From the NCBI RefSeq assembly GCF_964019385.1, contig NC_088655.1, positions 6,108,658 through 6,172,657 on the forward strand: 64,000 nt of DNA. Reading direction: 5' to 3'. The notes under the pieces are model-generated. The model did no database searches and was not told where the DNA came from. It worked only from the letters and a program-made list of their open reading frames with translations. Source of the stretch: Sycon ciliatum. Its lineage: Eukaryota > Porifera > Calcarea > Leucosolenida > Sycettidae. Below, one piece after another: positions 22,841-40,192 of this stretch; position 1 is the stretch's first letter; each line of letters begins with the position of its first letter. A program made the position numbers and the translations under genes.

Positions 22841-24158
22841 ATGTACTGTAGTGTGTAGTGTGTAAAATGCATGGTGCAGTGCAACACCTAAGTACACATG
22901 TACTGTACTGTGTAGTGTGTAAAATGCATGGTGCAGTGCAACACCTAAGTACACATGTACTGTACTGTGTAGTGTGTAAAATGCATGATGCAGTGCAACA
23001 CCTAAGTACACATGTACTGTACTGTGTAGTGTGTAAAATGCATGGTGCAGTGCAACACCTAAGTACACATGTACTGTAGTGTGTAGTGTGTAAAATGCAT
23101 GGTGCAGTGCAACACCTAAGTACACATGTACTGTACTGTGTAGTGTGTAAAATGCATGGTGCAGTGCAACACCTAAGTACACATGTACTGTACTGTGTAG
23201 TGTGTAAAATGCATGATGCAGTGCAACACCTAAGTACACATGTACTGTACTGTGTAGTGTGTAAAATGCATGGTGCAGTGCAACACCTAAGTACACATGT
23301 ACTGTACTGTGTAGTGTGTAAAATGCATGGTGCAGTGCAACACCTAAGTACACATGTACTGTACTGTGTAGTGTGTAAAATGCATGATGCAGTGCAACAC
23401 CTAAGTACACATGTACTGTACTGTGTAGTGTGTAAAATGCATGGTGCAGTGCAACACCTAAGTACACATGTACTGTACTGTGTAGTGTGTAAAATGCATG
23501 GTGCAGTGCAACACCTAAGTACACATGTACTGTACTGTGTAGTGTGTAAAATGCATGATGCAGTGCAACACCTAAGTACACATGTACTGTACTGTGTAGT
23601 GTGTAAAATGCATGGTGCAGTGCAACACCTAAGTACACATGTACTGTACTGTGTAGTGTGTAAAATGCATGGTGCAGTGCAACACCTAAGTACACATGTA
23701 CTGTAGTGTGTAGTGTGTAAAATGCATGGTGCAGTGCAACACCTAAGTACACATGTACTGTACTGTGTAGTGTGTAAAATGCATGGTGCAGTGCAACACC
23801 TAAGTACACATGTACTGTACTGTGTAGTGTGTAAAATGCATGGTGCAGTGCAACACCTAAGTACACAATCATGTACTGTACTGTGTAGTGTGTAAAATGC
23901 ATGATGCAGTGCAACACCTAAGTACACATGTACTGTACTGTGTAGTGTGTAAAATGCATGGTGCAGTGCAACACCTAAGTACACATGTACTGTACTGTGT
24001 AGTGTGTAAAATGCATGGTGCAGTGCAACACCTAAGTACACATGTACTGTACTGTGTAGTGTGTAAAATGCATGGTGCAGTGCAACACCTAAGTACACAT
24101 GTACTGTACTGTGTAGTGTGTAAAATGCATGATGCAGTGCAACACCTAAGTACACATG
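22841..24158. repeat. 57-bp satellite, block 3 (about 23 copies)
   Basis: Third block of the same array, same orientation. A G/A variant (CATGGTGCAG versus CATGATGCAG) appears in a regular every-third-monomer pattern over much of the block (about 22985-23570), a 171-bp higher-order unit. It ends in the 12-bp duplication TAAGTACACATG (24147-24158). Confidence 0.95.
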
Positions 24159-26724
24159 TTCCACTTCTACAGTCCTGTATGGTCACGTGAATCCGTTCGC
24201 GCGAAATTTGCATCTGCAGTGCTGTTCAAACCTGGCGCGAGATACGCACAGAAGTTGACGTCATTATTTATGACGCAATGATAGGAAGATAATATTAAAA
24301 ATACTACACAGGTGTGGACAATATGTCTCCGGAATGGCGAGAGTCACACTAAAACACAAATGGTTTTAGATCATGCTTTCAACCACTGCCAGCTCCCTGA
24401 GCTCGTTAGCTGGACGATGGTATGCCGACCGAGACCCACGGACACACATGACAGCGGACCGGAGCAGCGCGAAAGACAGCCTGCAGCGCACATATGCAAC
24501 ATGGTGTGCATAGGGCATGCTGGAATCAGCCCTGGCAAGCAAGCCACAGAGGCGCTTAAGGAACCTTTCACATTCAGGGGCGGCAACACCAGAAGTTGAC
24601 AACACCAGCGGGCTGAATGTGCCACGATCCACATTGACGATTCGCTCTCCGTACTGCAGCTTCTTCTGGCGCTCGTGCTGAAGCAGTAGGGCATCCAGTG
24701 GTTGGGCCGAGTAGGACGCCGCATCAGGATGGAAGACGCGTACATCAAAGAAAGCATCCTGTGCTCGGGTCCAGAAGCCACGGGCACGGACATCAGCGCG
24801 GGCATCCTCGGCGGTGTTTGTTGATGCAGCCATAAACACCTCTCCAGAGAGCGGGGCTAGCTGAGGCTCGATTGCCACTGCGTGGCAGACCTCCGTGAGT
24901 AGCTCCCCTACCATGTCACGGACTTCGTTATGGCGGATTGTAGGGAAGCCACCCCGGGGGCAACACATGGCATGAGCAGTGGAGAACAGAACTCCGCAGG
25001 CACACTTCGTGGGGACATCGAGGAGAGGCCAGTCATACCGCAATGCAAGGCCGTCCCTGAACTCCTGCTTCGAGAGGTGGAACCCATGTTCCTTGAGAGG
25101 AAGAGCAGTGAGCCAGGAAGAGGGGCCTTTGCGGGACAGCTCATCCATACGACGGGCCAAGGGGCGGTCTGCAGCTTCTCGGAGAGCAGCGAAAGAGGCA
25201 GCACTAGCTTTCTTGGAGGACTTGGCAGCAGATGCTCTCTCACGGCGGGCTAGCTGATCCACAAAGTCGCAGGAATGATGCTGCCACTCTCGATCGTGCT
25301 GGTGGATGATCTCGTCAACCTGGCTGCTCGTGATGACTTGGGAAGCCTGCAGTTGGGAGGTAGCAATTTCTTTGAAGTATGGCAAACCGATTCCACCGAG
25401 CCGGCAAGGTAGCCGTAGAAGAGAGAGGTCATCCGCCGTGAATGTGCGTTTCCCTGTCAGAGCCGGAAGGAAGTGCTCCGTGACCGTGTCATCCAGTCGC
25501 TGCAGCTGTTCAGCTGAGAACTCCAGTGTACGAAGGAGATATGTCCATCGACCACGCAATCCGTGTGTGAGGGCGGCATACGCCGCATGAGGTTCGGTAG
25601 TGGCAATCTCGGACAGTCGCATAAGCTCCTGCTGCCAGTCTTGTACTTTCCCAGCTGTATAGCCAGCGATGAAATCCGGTGTCCCTATAGCGGCACCCAG
25701 GTAGCGTGCTCCATCCGTGACCACTTCAATGCCAGTTCCTGCAAAGACACTGTGGGCCAGGTTGAGCAGGTCAGGCTTGACGAGGAGGAGAGTCTTCGAG
25801 GCGTTGACATGGTAACCGTAAGGTTTCCCGGTCTCGTCCACATCATCCCACCAGCGTCGAAGGGCCCGTAGCTTGCCTGCACCACTTGAATCATCGGCAT
25901 ACCACAATTGACGGATGTTGGCGTGGGTAGTGCGGAGGTGCCGTACGAATGGTAATGTAGCGAGGGCATAGAAAACCATCGACAGAGGGTCACCTTGTGT
26001 GGTACCCTCTGCGGAGGAAAGCTCACCACCGCCAGAAACGAAGAGGCGGGCATCATCTTGGTAGCAGTTCAGCAGTGTGGTAGCCAGGGAAGGACACAAG
26101 TGGCGAACATTGTGAAGAGCTGCTTGGCGGTTCAGGCAATTGAAGGCATTCTTCGCGTCAACTAGTAGGACTCCTTCAGTTGTGGCGTCCTCATACAAGC
26201 GCTTCATGGCGTGGACCGCTGCTTCTATCCCAGCTGGCAATCCAGAACACTTCTGGAGAAAACCACAGGCCTCCATTACATCGTCTGACGTTACTCGGAG
26301 AATGGATTTGGCTAGAATGCGACGGAGGACCTCAGACACCCCAATGGGCCTGACACCTGGGTTCTTGTCCAGGGCAATTAGACGACAGGCGGTGAAGGGG
26401 GTAAGAGAGTCTGGCGGCAAGGTTTGTGTTGCTAGCAAGCGGCCGAAGGACGCCATCGCCGAGCAAAGGTTGTTGGAGGCCCCTTTGTACGCCGAGCACA
26501 TACGTCGCCATGCTGACGAGTCGAGACCAGAGGGACCTGCCGAGCCTTTCGCCTGCATGGCCACGGTTTTCACGAGGTCGGCAGTCAGGGAATCAAATCG
26601 GATTGGGTGGCACTGAGGCGCTGCTCCCGCTATCAGGATGTGCTCTGCTGCTGGAGTGCCGCAAGGATGCTTACTCTCCAGGGCTGCCCGCACGGTTGTG
26701 GTGGAGTCCTTGATGGTGATCGAG
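24159..26724 (-). mobile_element. Non-LTR retrotransposon, R2-like, 12-bp target duplication
   Basis: Flanked by direct copies of TAAGTACACATG (24147-24158 and 26725-26736), which belong to the satellite monomer, so insertion boundaries are exact. On the minus strand the 5' end lies at 26724 and is truncated, its coding frame running straight out of the satellite. About 200 bp of 3' UTR follow the stop at 24366, with no poly(A). Confidence 0.88.
24366..26724 (-). CDS. Reverse transcriptase with restriction-like endonuclease, N-terminus missing
   Basis: An open frame of about 786 codons after the satellite-derived lead. RT blocks in order: AKGSAGPSGLDSSAWRR, CRLIALDK, PIGVSEVLRRI, LLVDAKNAFNCLNR (motif A Asp), GTTQGDPLSMVFYAL and LWYADDSSGAG (motif C YADD). 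A C-terminal knuckle reads CACGVLFSTAHAMCC, then RHNEVRD, and a segment ADVRARGFW..DAFFDVRV. This matches the CCHC plus restriction-like endonuclease layout of R2-type elements. The N-terminal DNA-binding region is missing. There is no internal stop or frameshift, suggesting recent insertion. The exact clade (R2, NeSL or related) was not determined. Confidence 0.85.
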
Positions 26725-27308
26725 TAAGTACACATGTACTGTACTGTGTAGTGTGTAAAATGCATGGTGCAGTGCAACACCTAAGTACACATGTACTGTA
26801 CTGTGTAGTGTGTAAAATGCATGGTGCAGTGCAACACCTAAGTACACATGTACTGTACTGTGTAGTGTGTAAAATGCATGATGCAGTGCAACACCTAAGT
26901 ACACATGTACTGTACTGTGTAGTGTGTAAAATGCATGGTGCAGTGCAACACCTAAGTACACATGTACTGTACTGTGTAGTGTGTAAAATGCATGGTGCAG
27001 TGCAACACCTAAGTACACATGTACTGTACTGTGTAGTGTGTAAAATGCATGGTGCAGTGCAACACCTAAGTACACATGTACTGTACTGTGTAGTGTGTAA
27101 AATGCATGGTGCAGTGCAACACCTAAGTACACATGTACTGTACTGTGTAGTGTGTAAAATGCATGGTGCAGTGCAACACCTAAGTACACATGTACTGTAC
27201 TGTGTAGTGTGTAAAATGCATGGTGCAGTGCAACACCTAAGTACACATGTACTGTACTGTGTAGTGTGTAAAATGCATGGTGCAGTGCAACACCTAAGTA
27301 CACATGTA
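26725..27308. repeat. 57-bp satellite, block 4 (about 10 copies)
   Basis: The end of the array, same orientation as the other blocks. It begins with the second target copy TAAGTACACATG and ends at unique sequence. Confidence 0.95.
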
Positions 27309-29002
27309 ATACAATCATCGTTAGTACGGCCTTAAGGATAAGTCCTTGTTACCTGAGATTAGTTACCAGGACAACAGGCACTTCGTACATAACTACTCTC
27401 TCACACATGCAGTCATCTTTAAACAACTTATGCTCTATTTCTGATTCCTGTTATCATGAAGTGCATAGTCAGCCATCTCTCTGTCCCCACGTCGTTTCTC
27501 CGCTGACCAATTTTGTCATTATCAAAATGTCAGCCTTCAGCATATCTCTGCTGTATTTGAGAGCGATGGAAAAGGGGATTTAAATAAGAATTAGCTGAAC
27601 AATAGTCACCATCAGTGTACACACAGGTGAAAACAGCTCAGTAACATGCTTCACCGCACTCATACATTGCATCCAGCACAACACATTGAGCAGCAGACAG
27701 CACACAGGCACACTGTGAAGGTCGGGTCTCCGTATGGATAACAAAAACAAGACTTACGAATAATGATGATGAAAATAGAGAAAGTACAGTGCACAGTACA
27801 CTAACAAGCTGTGTACCGTAATGACGTAATGACGTAATGACGTAATGATCCGGCAAGGCAATTGCAGCAGTGGTACATGGTGTAAACCTTGGTAAAGTGT
27901 AAACGCATCATGTTGTGCAATGATAAGGAAAACAAGTGCAAGATCAGTGCAGACACACACACACACACACACACACTCTGTGCTGTAATTAAAAAAGAAG
28001 GCATGCAAAGTAAAGTGCAGTTCCGACAAAGTGTGTTCCTTACTGATACAGAAAACAAAGTCAGAAAACAGCAGAGCATGAAAATACATTGCCGACTCCA
28101 ACCATGTAGAATACTAGAAGCGAAAAGCAAAAAAAGCAATGAAAACAGTTGGCAGTGAAAAAGCAACGAAAAAAGCTGGCAATGAAAAAGCAACGAAAAC
28201 AGCTGGCAGTGAAAAAGCAACGAAAACAGCAATGAAAACAGTGATGAGCTGCACAAAGACCACACTGTGATCTCACATCATGGATAAAAGTAATGAAGTG
28301 CGTGATCAGTCCACACAATCACCCATACACGTATTCTGTGCTGTAGTGATAAGAAATGATACAAGCGAAACAGCAGTGTACACAAACACATGTTGTGTAG
28401 CTGTCACAGAAAACAAATGAAAACATCACTGCACACACACACACCCACAATCATATTGCAGGTCAGTAGTGATGTAGGCTGGCAAGGGAATAACAATGAC
28501 AAAAAGCTCACTGGGGTCTGGAATGATGGGTAAAAAAGAGTGAAACTGTGGGTCACACAAACAAATTTTGTGCTTTAATGATGAGAAAAATAACAATCGA
28601 AACTGCAGTGCTGTAGTTCATAAACATAGTAATTGTGTTATGTAAAAATAAAAGTAAAAAAACAAGTGACATCGCAATGCACACACGCACACACACACAT
28701 TTCCATGAGGTAATGATGAAGACTAGCATGTGAAGCTGCAGTGAAATGCACAAAGCATGTTGTGATCAGAAATGATGGATAAAAACAAGTCGAACTGTTC
28801 AACATGCAAACAACCATGACAGTGTATTCTGTTACGTTGTAGTACTAAAAGCAAGCCAAACGGAAACTTCAGGCCAAACACACACATGGACATCATTGAT
28901 GACGAAGAAGAGCAAGTGAAATGGCATTACACACAAGCACATTGTGCTACAAAAATAGCTAGGCCAATTTTGCAGGCGGCAAGAAGTGCAAATGCACAAA
29001 AA

Positions 29003-29033
<31 letters not shown>

Positions 29034-29365
29034 TACATTCAACATACACATTCGCTCACAAACACATACATTCATAAAAAAAACTTAAAAAAGACGAGTG
29101 AAAGTGTCAGTGAACACAAAAGCAAAATCCATAGTTCTCTGTCTGAGGTAAACAAGAGAAAGATTGGTGTAAACACATGCAGGACATTATGCAAGTGAAA
29201 GAGTAAACAACAAATTGCCACAATGGCCAATTTCTAGCCAGCATGACTACTGGTTGATGATAGGAAACATCAGACACTGTTCCGACTCTGTCCTCAGTGA
29301 CCATGACAACGATGACCTGGTTAGAGAGTGTAGTCACCTGTAACCTGTATGTGACAAACAAACAA
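27309..29365. other. Non-coding, weakly periodic sequence
   Basis: No gene. It contains a short 10-bp repeat (GTAATGACGTAATGACG) at about 27818-27850, (AC)n at 27954-27975, a run of about three 30-bp units (GGCAGTGAAAAAGCAACGAA) at 28148-28235, and recurring fragments such as CACACAnACA...TTnTGTGCTnTAnTGATnAnAAA (for example 27980, 28330, 28560) that look like a very old tandem array. Confidence 0.45.
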
Positions 29366-31747
29366 ATACATGATGTACACATCATTTATACACACACACG
29401 TACACAAATACATGATGTACACACCATTTATACACACACACGTACACAAATACATGATGTACACATCATTTATACACACACACGTACACAAATACATGAT
29501 GTACACACCATTTATACACACACACGTACACAAATACATGATGTACACATCATTTATACACACACACGTACACAAATACATGATGTACACATCATTTATA
29601 CACACACACGTACACAAATACATGATGTACACATCATTTATACACACACACGTACACAAATACATGATGTACACATCATTTATACACACACACGTACACA
29701 AATACATGATGTACACATCATTTATACACACACACGTACACAAATACATGATGTACACATCATTTATACACACACACGTACACAAATACATGATGTACAC
29801 ATCATTTATACACACACACGTACACAAATACATGATGTACACATCATTTATACACACACACGTACACAAATACATGATGTACACATCATTTATACACACA
29901 CACGTACACAAATACATGATGTACACATCATTTATACACACACACGTACACAAATACATGATGTACACATCATTTATACACACACACGTACACAAATACA
30001 TGATGTACACATCATTTATACACACACACGTACACAAATACATGATGTACACATCATTTATACACACACACGTACACAAATACATGATGTACACATCATT
30101 TATACACACACACGTACACAAATACATGATGTACACATCATTTATACACACACACACACACAAATACATGATGTACACATCATTTATACACACACACGTA
30201 CACAAATACATGATGTACACATCATTTATACACACACACGTACACAAATACATGATGTACACATCATTTATACACACACACGTACACAAATACATGATGT
30301 ACACATCATTTATACACACACACGTACACAAATACATGATGTACACATCATTTATACACACACACGTACACAAATACATGATGTACACATCATTTATACA
30401 CACACACGTACACAAATACATGATGTACACATCATTTATACACACACACGTACACAAATACATGATGTACACATCATTTATACACACACACGTACACAAA
30501 TACATGATGTACACACCATTTATACACACGTGTACACAAATACATGATGTACACACCATTTATACACACACACGTACACAAATACATGATGTACACACCA
30601 TTTATACACACACACGTACACAAATACATGATGTACACATCATTTATACACACACACGTACACAAATACATGATGTACACACCATTTATACACACACACG
30701 TACACAAATACATGATGTACACATCATTTATACACACACACGTACACAAATACATGATGTACACATCATTTATACACACACACGTACACAAATACATGAT
30801 GTACACATCATTTATACACACACACACACAAATACATGATGTACACATCATTTATACACACACACGTACACAAATACATGATGTACACATCATTTATACA
30901 CACACACGTACACAAATACATGATGTACACATCATTTATACACACACACGTACACAAATACATGATGTACACATCATTTATACACACACACGTACACAAA
31001 TACATGATGTACACATCATTTATACACACACACGTACACAAATACATGATGTACACACCATTTATACACACACACACACAAATACATGATGTACACACCA
31101 TTTATACACACACACGTACACAAATACATGATGTACACACCATTTATACACACACACGTACACAAATACATGATGTACACACCATTTATACACACACACG
31201 TACACAAATACATGATGTACACATCATTTATACACACACACGTACACAAATACATGATGTACACACCATTTATACACACACACGTACACAAATACATGAT
31301 GTACACATCATTTATACACACACACGTACACAAATACATGATGTACACATCATTTATACACACACACGTACACAAATACATGTACACATCATTTATACAC
31401 ACACACGTACACAAATACATGTACACATCATTTATACACACACACGTACACAAATACATGTACACATCATTTATACACACGTCTACACAAGTACATGATG
31501 TACACATCATTTGTACACACACACGTACACAAATACATGTACACATCATTTATACACACACACGTACACAAATACATGTACACATCATTTATACACACAC
31601 ACGTACACAAATACATGTACACATCATTTATACACACGTCTACACAAATACATGATGTACACATCATTTATACACACACACACACACAAATACATGTACA
31701 CATCATTTATACACACGTGTACACAAATACATGTACACATCATTTAT
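29366..31747. repeat. 42-bp satellite array (about 56 copies)
   Basis: Head-to-tail 42-bp monomers containing ATGATGTACACATCATTTAT and a CACACACACGTACACAA segment. Copies are nearly identical, with one recurrent change (ACACATC versus ACACACC). Near the right end (31370-31740) a 3-bp deletion variant (39-bp monomer) dominates. Because the period is a multiple of three, all frames stay open; these are not genes. Confidence 0.97.
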
Positions 31748-32387
31748 TGCTGCTTTCTCCCTACAGCATGGTCTGGATTGCATGAAGGGTGGGCTCATCA
31801 AGCGCGGGCACAACGATGTCCGCGACTTCGATGCCCGGCTGGCAGACGTTGCATGGGGAGGTGTGGCTGTCGAGCCGGTGATGGTACCTGTGCAAGATGG
31901 CAACCACCGCCCCACACTGCAGGCGGATTGGCTGGTCCGGGGAGTTTGGGAAGGAGACAGGGTGGCGTACTTTGACAACCGCGTCGTGGATGCCGACGCA
32001 CCCAGCTACGTCCGCTCGAACCTCTCTTGGAACGCCGTGTCCAACAGTGCTGCCTCTTCCAAGAAGAGAAAGTACAAGGCGGCCGCAGAGGAGCTGCGAG
32101 CATCCTTCACCCCGCTGGTCTGCTCAACTGATGGTGCACTGCACACAGAGTACCGTGCGTATCAACGGCGACTTGCTATGCGCCTTGCCTCCAGGTGGGA
32201 CAAGTCCTACAGCGACGTCATGCCCTGGGTGCGGATCCACCATCAGTTTGCTGTTTTCCGGGCTGTCGACCTTCGTCTCCGGGGTTCACGTCGTCGTCTC
32301 GGTGGGCTGGCAATTTGCGATGGTGTTGGCCTTGGCGTTGGCCGTTAACATTCATGTGTATGGCACTTATTGTTGTTGTTGTTGATG

Positions 32388-32430
<43 letters not shown>

Positions 32431-32576
32431 TTTTCTTTCCTTTTCTTTTCAGCTGTCATTTGCCCTGATCATGCCTCATGCGTGTTTCACAGCATAGTAC
32501 GTTTCCGCTCATTTTCTTCTTCAACACACGCTAGCTGTATTACTTTGTTCTTGCCCGTACAAGAGGCTTTTCCATG
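31748..32576 (+). mobile_element. Truncated retrotransposon with 8-bp duplication
   Basis: Direct copies of TCATTTAT (31740-31747 and 32577-32584) flank the segment and belong to the 42-bp monomer, which resumes after it. The insert holds a C-terminal endonuclease-type coding fragment, then a 3' region with a (TG)n tract (about 32388-32427). It is 5' truncated. Confidence 0.7.
31767..32348 (+). pseudogene. C-terminal fragment of restriction-like-endonuclease RT
   Basis: The open frame to TAA at 32346 reads HGLDCMKGG..RGHNDVRD, then LQADWLVRGVW, then VAYFDNRVVDADAPSY. This order parallels the C-terminal part of the protein at 24366-26724 (HAMCCPRGG..RHNEVRD, ADVRARGFW, AFFDVRVFHPDAASY), so it is the endonuclease end of a diverged relative. 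A good splice-acceptor-like CTTTCTCCCTACAG lies directly before it. The reverse transcriptase itself is absent. Confidence 0.75.
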
Positions 32577-32635
32577 TCATTTATACACACGTGTACACAA
32601 ATACATGTACACACACACACACACACGCACACACA

Positions 32636-32672
<37 letters not shown>
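32577..32672. repeat. Residual 42-bp monomer plus (AC)n
   Basis: About one satellite monomer (to about 32610) follows the insertion, then (AC)n with interruptions. Confidence 0.8.
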
Positions 32673-32678
<6 letters not shown>

Positions 32679-33700
32679 ACACACCATGTACCATGTACCA
32701 TGTATACGCCCGTCACAAGAGAAGCAAGAAAATGTGCAAATGCACTGGATGTGCACCCACAAATATTTTCTTAGGCCATGGTAAAAATTATCTTTCATTC
32801 TCAAGTACTGTAAAATGGCTAATATTCACGACGGATTAATGTTCGCGAGAAGAGAGTAACGCGAATATTAACCATCGTGAAATCTAACTTCAACAGTGGG
32901 TGGATGTAAGTGGCCACAGTGTTTCGCGAATTTTTACCATCGCAAACTCGCTGGTTCTAAGAAATCACGAAAATTTATTAGGCCATTTACAGTACCCGCG
33001 CACCGAATTTTGGTGGCGTACGGACGATTTTTTTATTTCTATGCATGCATATGCGCGCATGAAAACGGTCAATGCGAAAGGCATGAATCAGGGAGTAGTA
33101 AAACACCGGTATTTTTCTACTCCCTGGCCTGAATTATTATGAACATGTGACGTCATGGCCATGTACATATGTGTGACCCTATCTTTGGAAAAATATTTGT
33201 GGGGAATAAAATAAAAAATCGCTCACTCGCACCGATTTTCACAGGCTCATGACCTGAGAATCAACTTTATTTTTTACCATGGCCTTATAGCAACGATAGC
33301 GAACAAGATCTGAATGAGACAGATCAAGACTTGCACCAGATAACTGTCTAATCCACAAAACTGGCGAAGCCATATGAATCGACCACCAATGCACACCTGG
33401 TCTACACCACACAGAGTACATCGGCATAAAACGGCAAAGACAGTTACCTATGCACACCCTACACTTGCTGGGGTAACCAGTATAGACAGCACGCTGCTTT
33501 GATAGAAGCAGACACGAGATGCACTGGTACCTTGAAGTGAAATTGGAGTTATTTTACCAACCAGCCTCGGCTACTGAGTACTGGGAACCCAGAGCCAACA
33601 GACATACCAACAACCTCAGCCATGAAAGATATTATAGTAAGGACAAACTGGATTGTTGAGCCAAAACTAGTCCAACTTCCAAATGCTTACCCACACACAC
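32673..33700. other. Non-coding
   Basis: No supported gene. Around 32815-32970 several CGCGAATnTTnACCATCGnnAA-like inverted motifs occur, probably remains of a TIR element. Confidence 0.35.
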
Positions 33701-33703
33701 ACC

Positions 33704-33800
<97 letters not shown>

Positions 33801-33810
33801 CCCACACACA
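33701..33810. repeat. (AC)n microsatellite
   Basis: An almost perfect (AC)n tract with a few CCC interruptions at both ends. Confidence 0.95.
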
Positions 33811-33996
33811 CACATACGCACACTACTTATTATTCATTCTCAGCAGCCAGAAATGACCACGCTGCTCCCAAATGTGCGGTGTACTTCAGTACAGGGGTGG
33901 TGATGGTGGCAGTGACACCATCACCAACATCAACACCAATGACAAAGACAATAACAACAAAAGACACATGCACACATACACACGCATGCACGCACC

Positions 33997-38256
<4,260 letters not shown>

Positions 38257-38262
38257 ATGCAC

Positions 38263-38524
38263 TACAGTCCATTTCAAAACTATAGACGCGTAGGTTTTTT
38301 GAAATAATTATTTCAAATTCGGCTTGACCTTTTTGAGAATAGATTTCGGAATATTGCTCAGGACCGCTCCACAATTACTCTCATATAGGTTCTAACCGAT
38401 TGGACAACAGACGCCCAATTTGGAAAAAAATTATGCACAAAGTGATCACAGATTTTATGTGGTATAGATGCTGGCATAACGGTTTTTGCCTAGGTACGCG
38501 TCTATAGTTTTGAAATGAACTGTA
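38263..38524. mobile_element. Short TIR element (TA ends)
   Basis: The 30-bp arms at 38263-38292 and 38495-38524 match inversely with one mismatch; they begin TACAGTCCATTTCAAAACTA. The outermost TA on each side is compatible with a Tc1/mariner-type duplication. The 202-bp interior is non-coding. Confidence 0.8.
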
Positions 38525-39734
38525 AACACACTTCAGTGCATACCTTGGCATACCGTCTGGTTAAAATTGGCGCTTATCTTCGAACTGATAATAAGTTGAT
38601 TTTTTGGTGTTCTGCCTGTGTTATATTATGACATGGAACCACCGATTCACCATCGTAACATAGCCATTGAGCATTGCTTCCGACAACATGGCAGCACAAA
38701 CCATCACAGAAGTTGCGATCGGTTCGTTTGAGTCTTTTTGACTGGAGCTGCCGCCAAGGAACACTTCCGTCTGCGCAAGAAAACGCTGCAACCTCCGCTC
38801 CAGTGCGTAAAATAGGTCGGGATGTTCGCATTTCAGAGCGAAGGAGAATATAGTAAAATAAATTGTTCTGCCTACTTCCAGCTGTCTAGTGGCGAGAATG
38901 GTTTACCGCGGGGAGTTATAGAAAAGCTGGAAATGTGCTTCGCGACCTTGAATATCTGTGCTCGCACAGTACAGCGCCCAGTGAAGAGTTATCACCAGCA
39001 AGTCGCTGACGAAGAAACTGCAGCTCATGTCGACATCTCCATAACGTGAGACCAATTTGGCGGACATACTTTGAAGCTCACAGAGGACCGGGCAAAGGAG
39101 CTAATCAAAATAAACACTAAGTCCTGAGGGAAACGCTCGTGCAAAGGACATTCAGGAAACCAGCCGAAAAGACTGGTGCAAGTCGTTGTGACTTAGGAAG
39201 TGAGGTGCAGTAGATCTACACATAGGTGTGCAAGCGGAAACTATCACTGCACTGCATGTACAAGCACCAGCGGCTCGCGTAGGTGCTGATGAGCAGAGTA
39301 CGACAAGCTTGAGACTCAGAGGCGATTTGAAAAACAGGACACTGATATGGCTTTGCCTTATTGTCTGAAAGAATGGCATTATTGCGACGAATGGGATAAC
39401 AATGACAGGCAAAACGCGGGCAGTCTCGCTCAGCTTCTGAGCGGCAAGGTGGCAGGCACGCACTACCTTTGAGCGTGATTCAAGAAGAGGAGAAGTGAAA
39501 CAAGCAATGAAATGTGCAGCAGCTCGCCGGATCAAACGTTTTGGGCTCTTTCTCTAGCGACGATAGTGGCGAGAAGGACGTCTAACTTGCTTGAATTTCC
39601 GGCCGAGTTGCTTACGGGCCATCCGTAAAATATAGATATTAGGGACCTTTCGCATTAGCTACGAAACGAATGCGAAACGAAAGTTTGATTCGGCTCGTAA
39701 TCGTTTCGTTGAAAACAGATTTCAGGTTTCGCAG
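38525..39734. other. Non-coding
   Basis: No supported gene, RNA or repeat in this 1.2-kb stretch. Confidence 0.35.
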
Positions 39735-39985
39735 GTCGTCATGTTATATGTTATAATTTTTTCAATTCTCCTGTTGTTTTTTCAAGGCATAACCTGGGAT
39801 TCGAACCCACACAATCGCCTTACATGCATTACCCGATACACTTTGCATTCATACTCATTCTTCCAAGTTGCTTCACGTTGTGATCTTGCATTTGATAGCC
39901 CTATTTGAATATTGTGGCCAGCTGTTTGTGACAAGCTGTCTTTGATGGTACGGCACGATACGGGACAGATACAGTATAGCACCAG
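39735..39985 (+). repeat. B-box-bearing dispersed repeat copy
   Basis: It matches the forward copy at 7862-7970 plus 8385-8480: TTCAATTCTCCT, GGGATTCGAACCC, ACACTTnGCATTCATAC, then GCCCTATTTGAATATTG and GATGGTACGG. It is uninterrupted at the site where the TIR element 7973-8382 sits in that copy. Confidence 0.75.
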
Positions 39986-40192
39986 ACGGAGGTCCGTCCG
40001 CCACAAACACCAAATTAAAGCTGTGTGGACCCTGGCTAGCACCAGACGTTACTGAAGTAACGTCTTCTGCATAGCTACGGGAATAATTGGGTATGGGAGG
40101 GCCTTCAAGCAGCCAAACAATTTTCAAGCAGTTGTCATGGCAACCGGCAGTGGTGATGTAATCAGATAGGAGTGTGCTGATCACTGACCTGA
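39986..40192. other. Non-coding 3' flank of the exon at 40193
   Basis: Contains a CAGACGTTACTGAAGTAACGTCT-like short palindrome near 40043-40065. If the exon is real this would be its 3' UTR. Confidence 0.3.

Noticed and set aside
22841-24158. Possible CRISPR-like array
   Set aside because: There are no unique spacers; the whole 57-bp unit is repeated. The context is eukaryotic.
20442-27318. Long ORFs encoding repeated CKMHGAVQHLST or LHHAFYTLHSTVHV units
   Set aside because: Pure products of a 57-bp satellite whose period is divisible by three. No start context or unique sequence, and both strands are open.
29297-31655. Long ORFs with IHDVHIIYTHTRTQ-type repeats
   Set aside because: Translation of the 42-bp satellite in open frames, not a gene.
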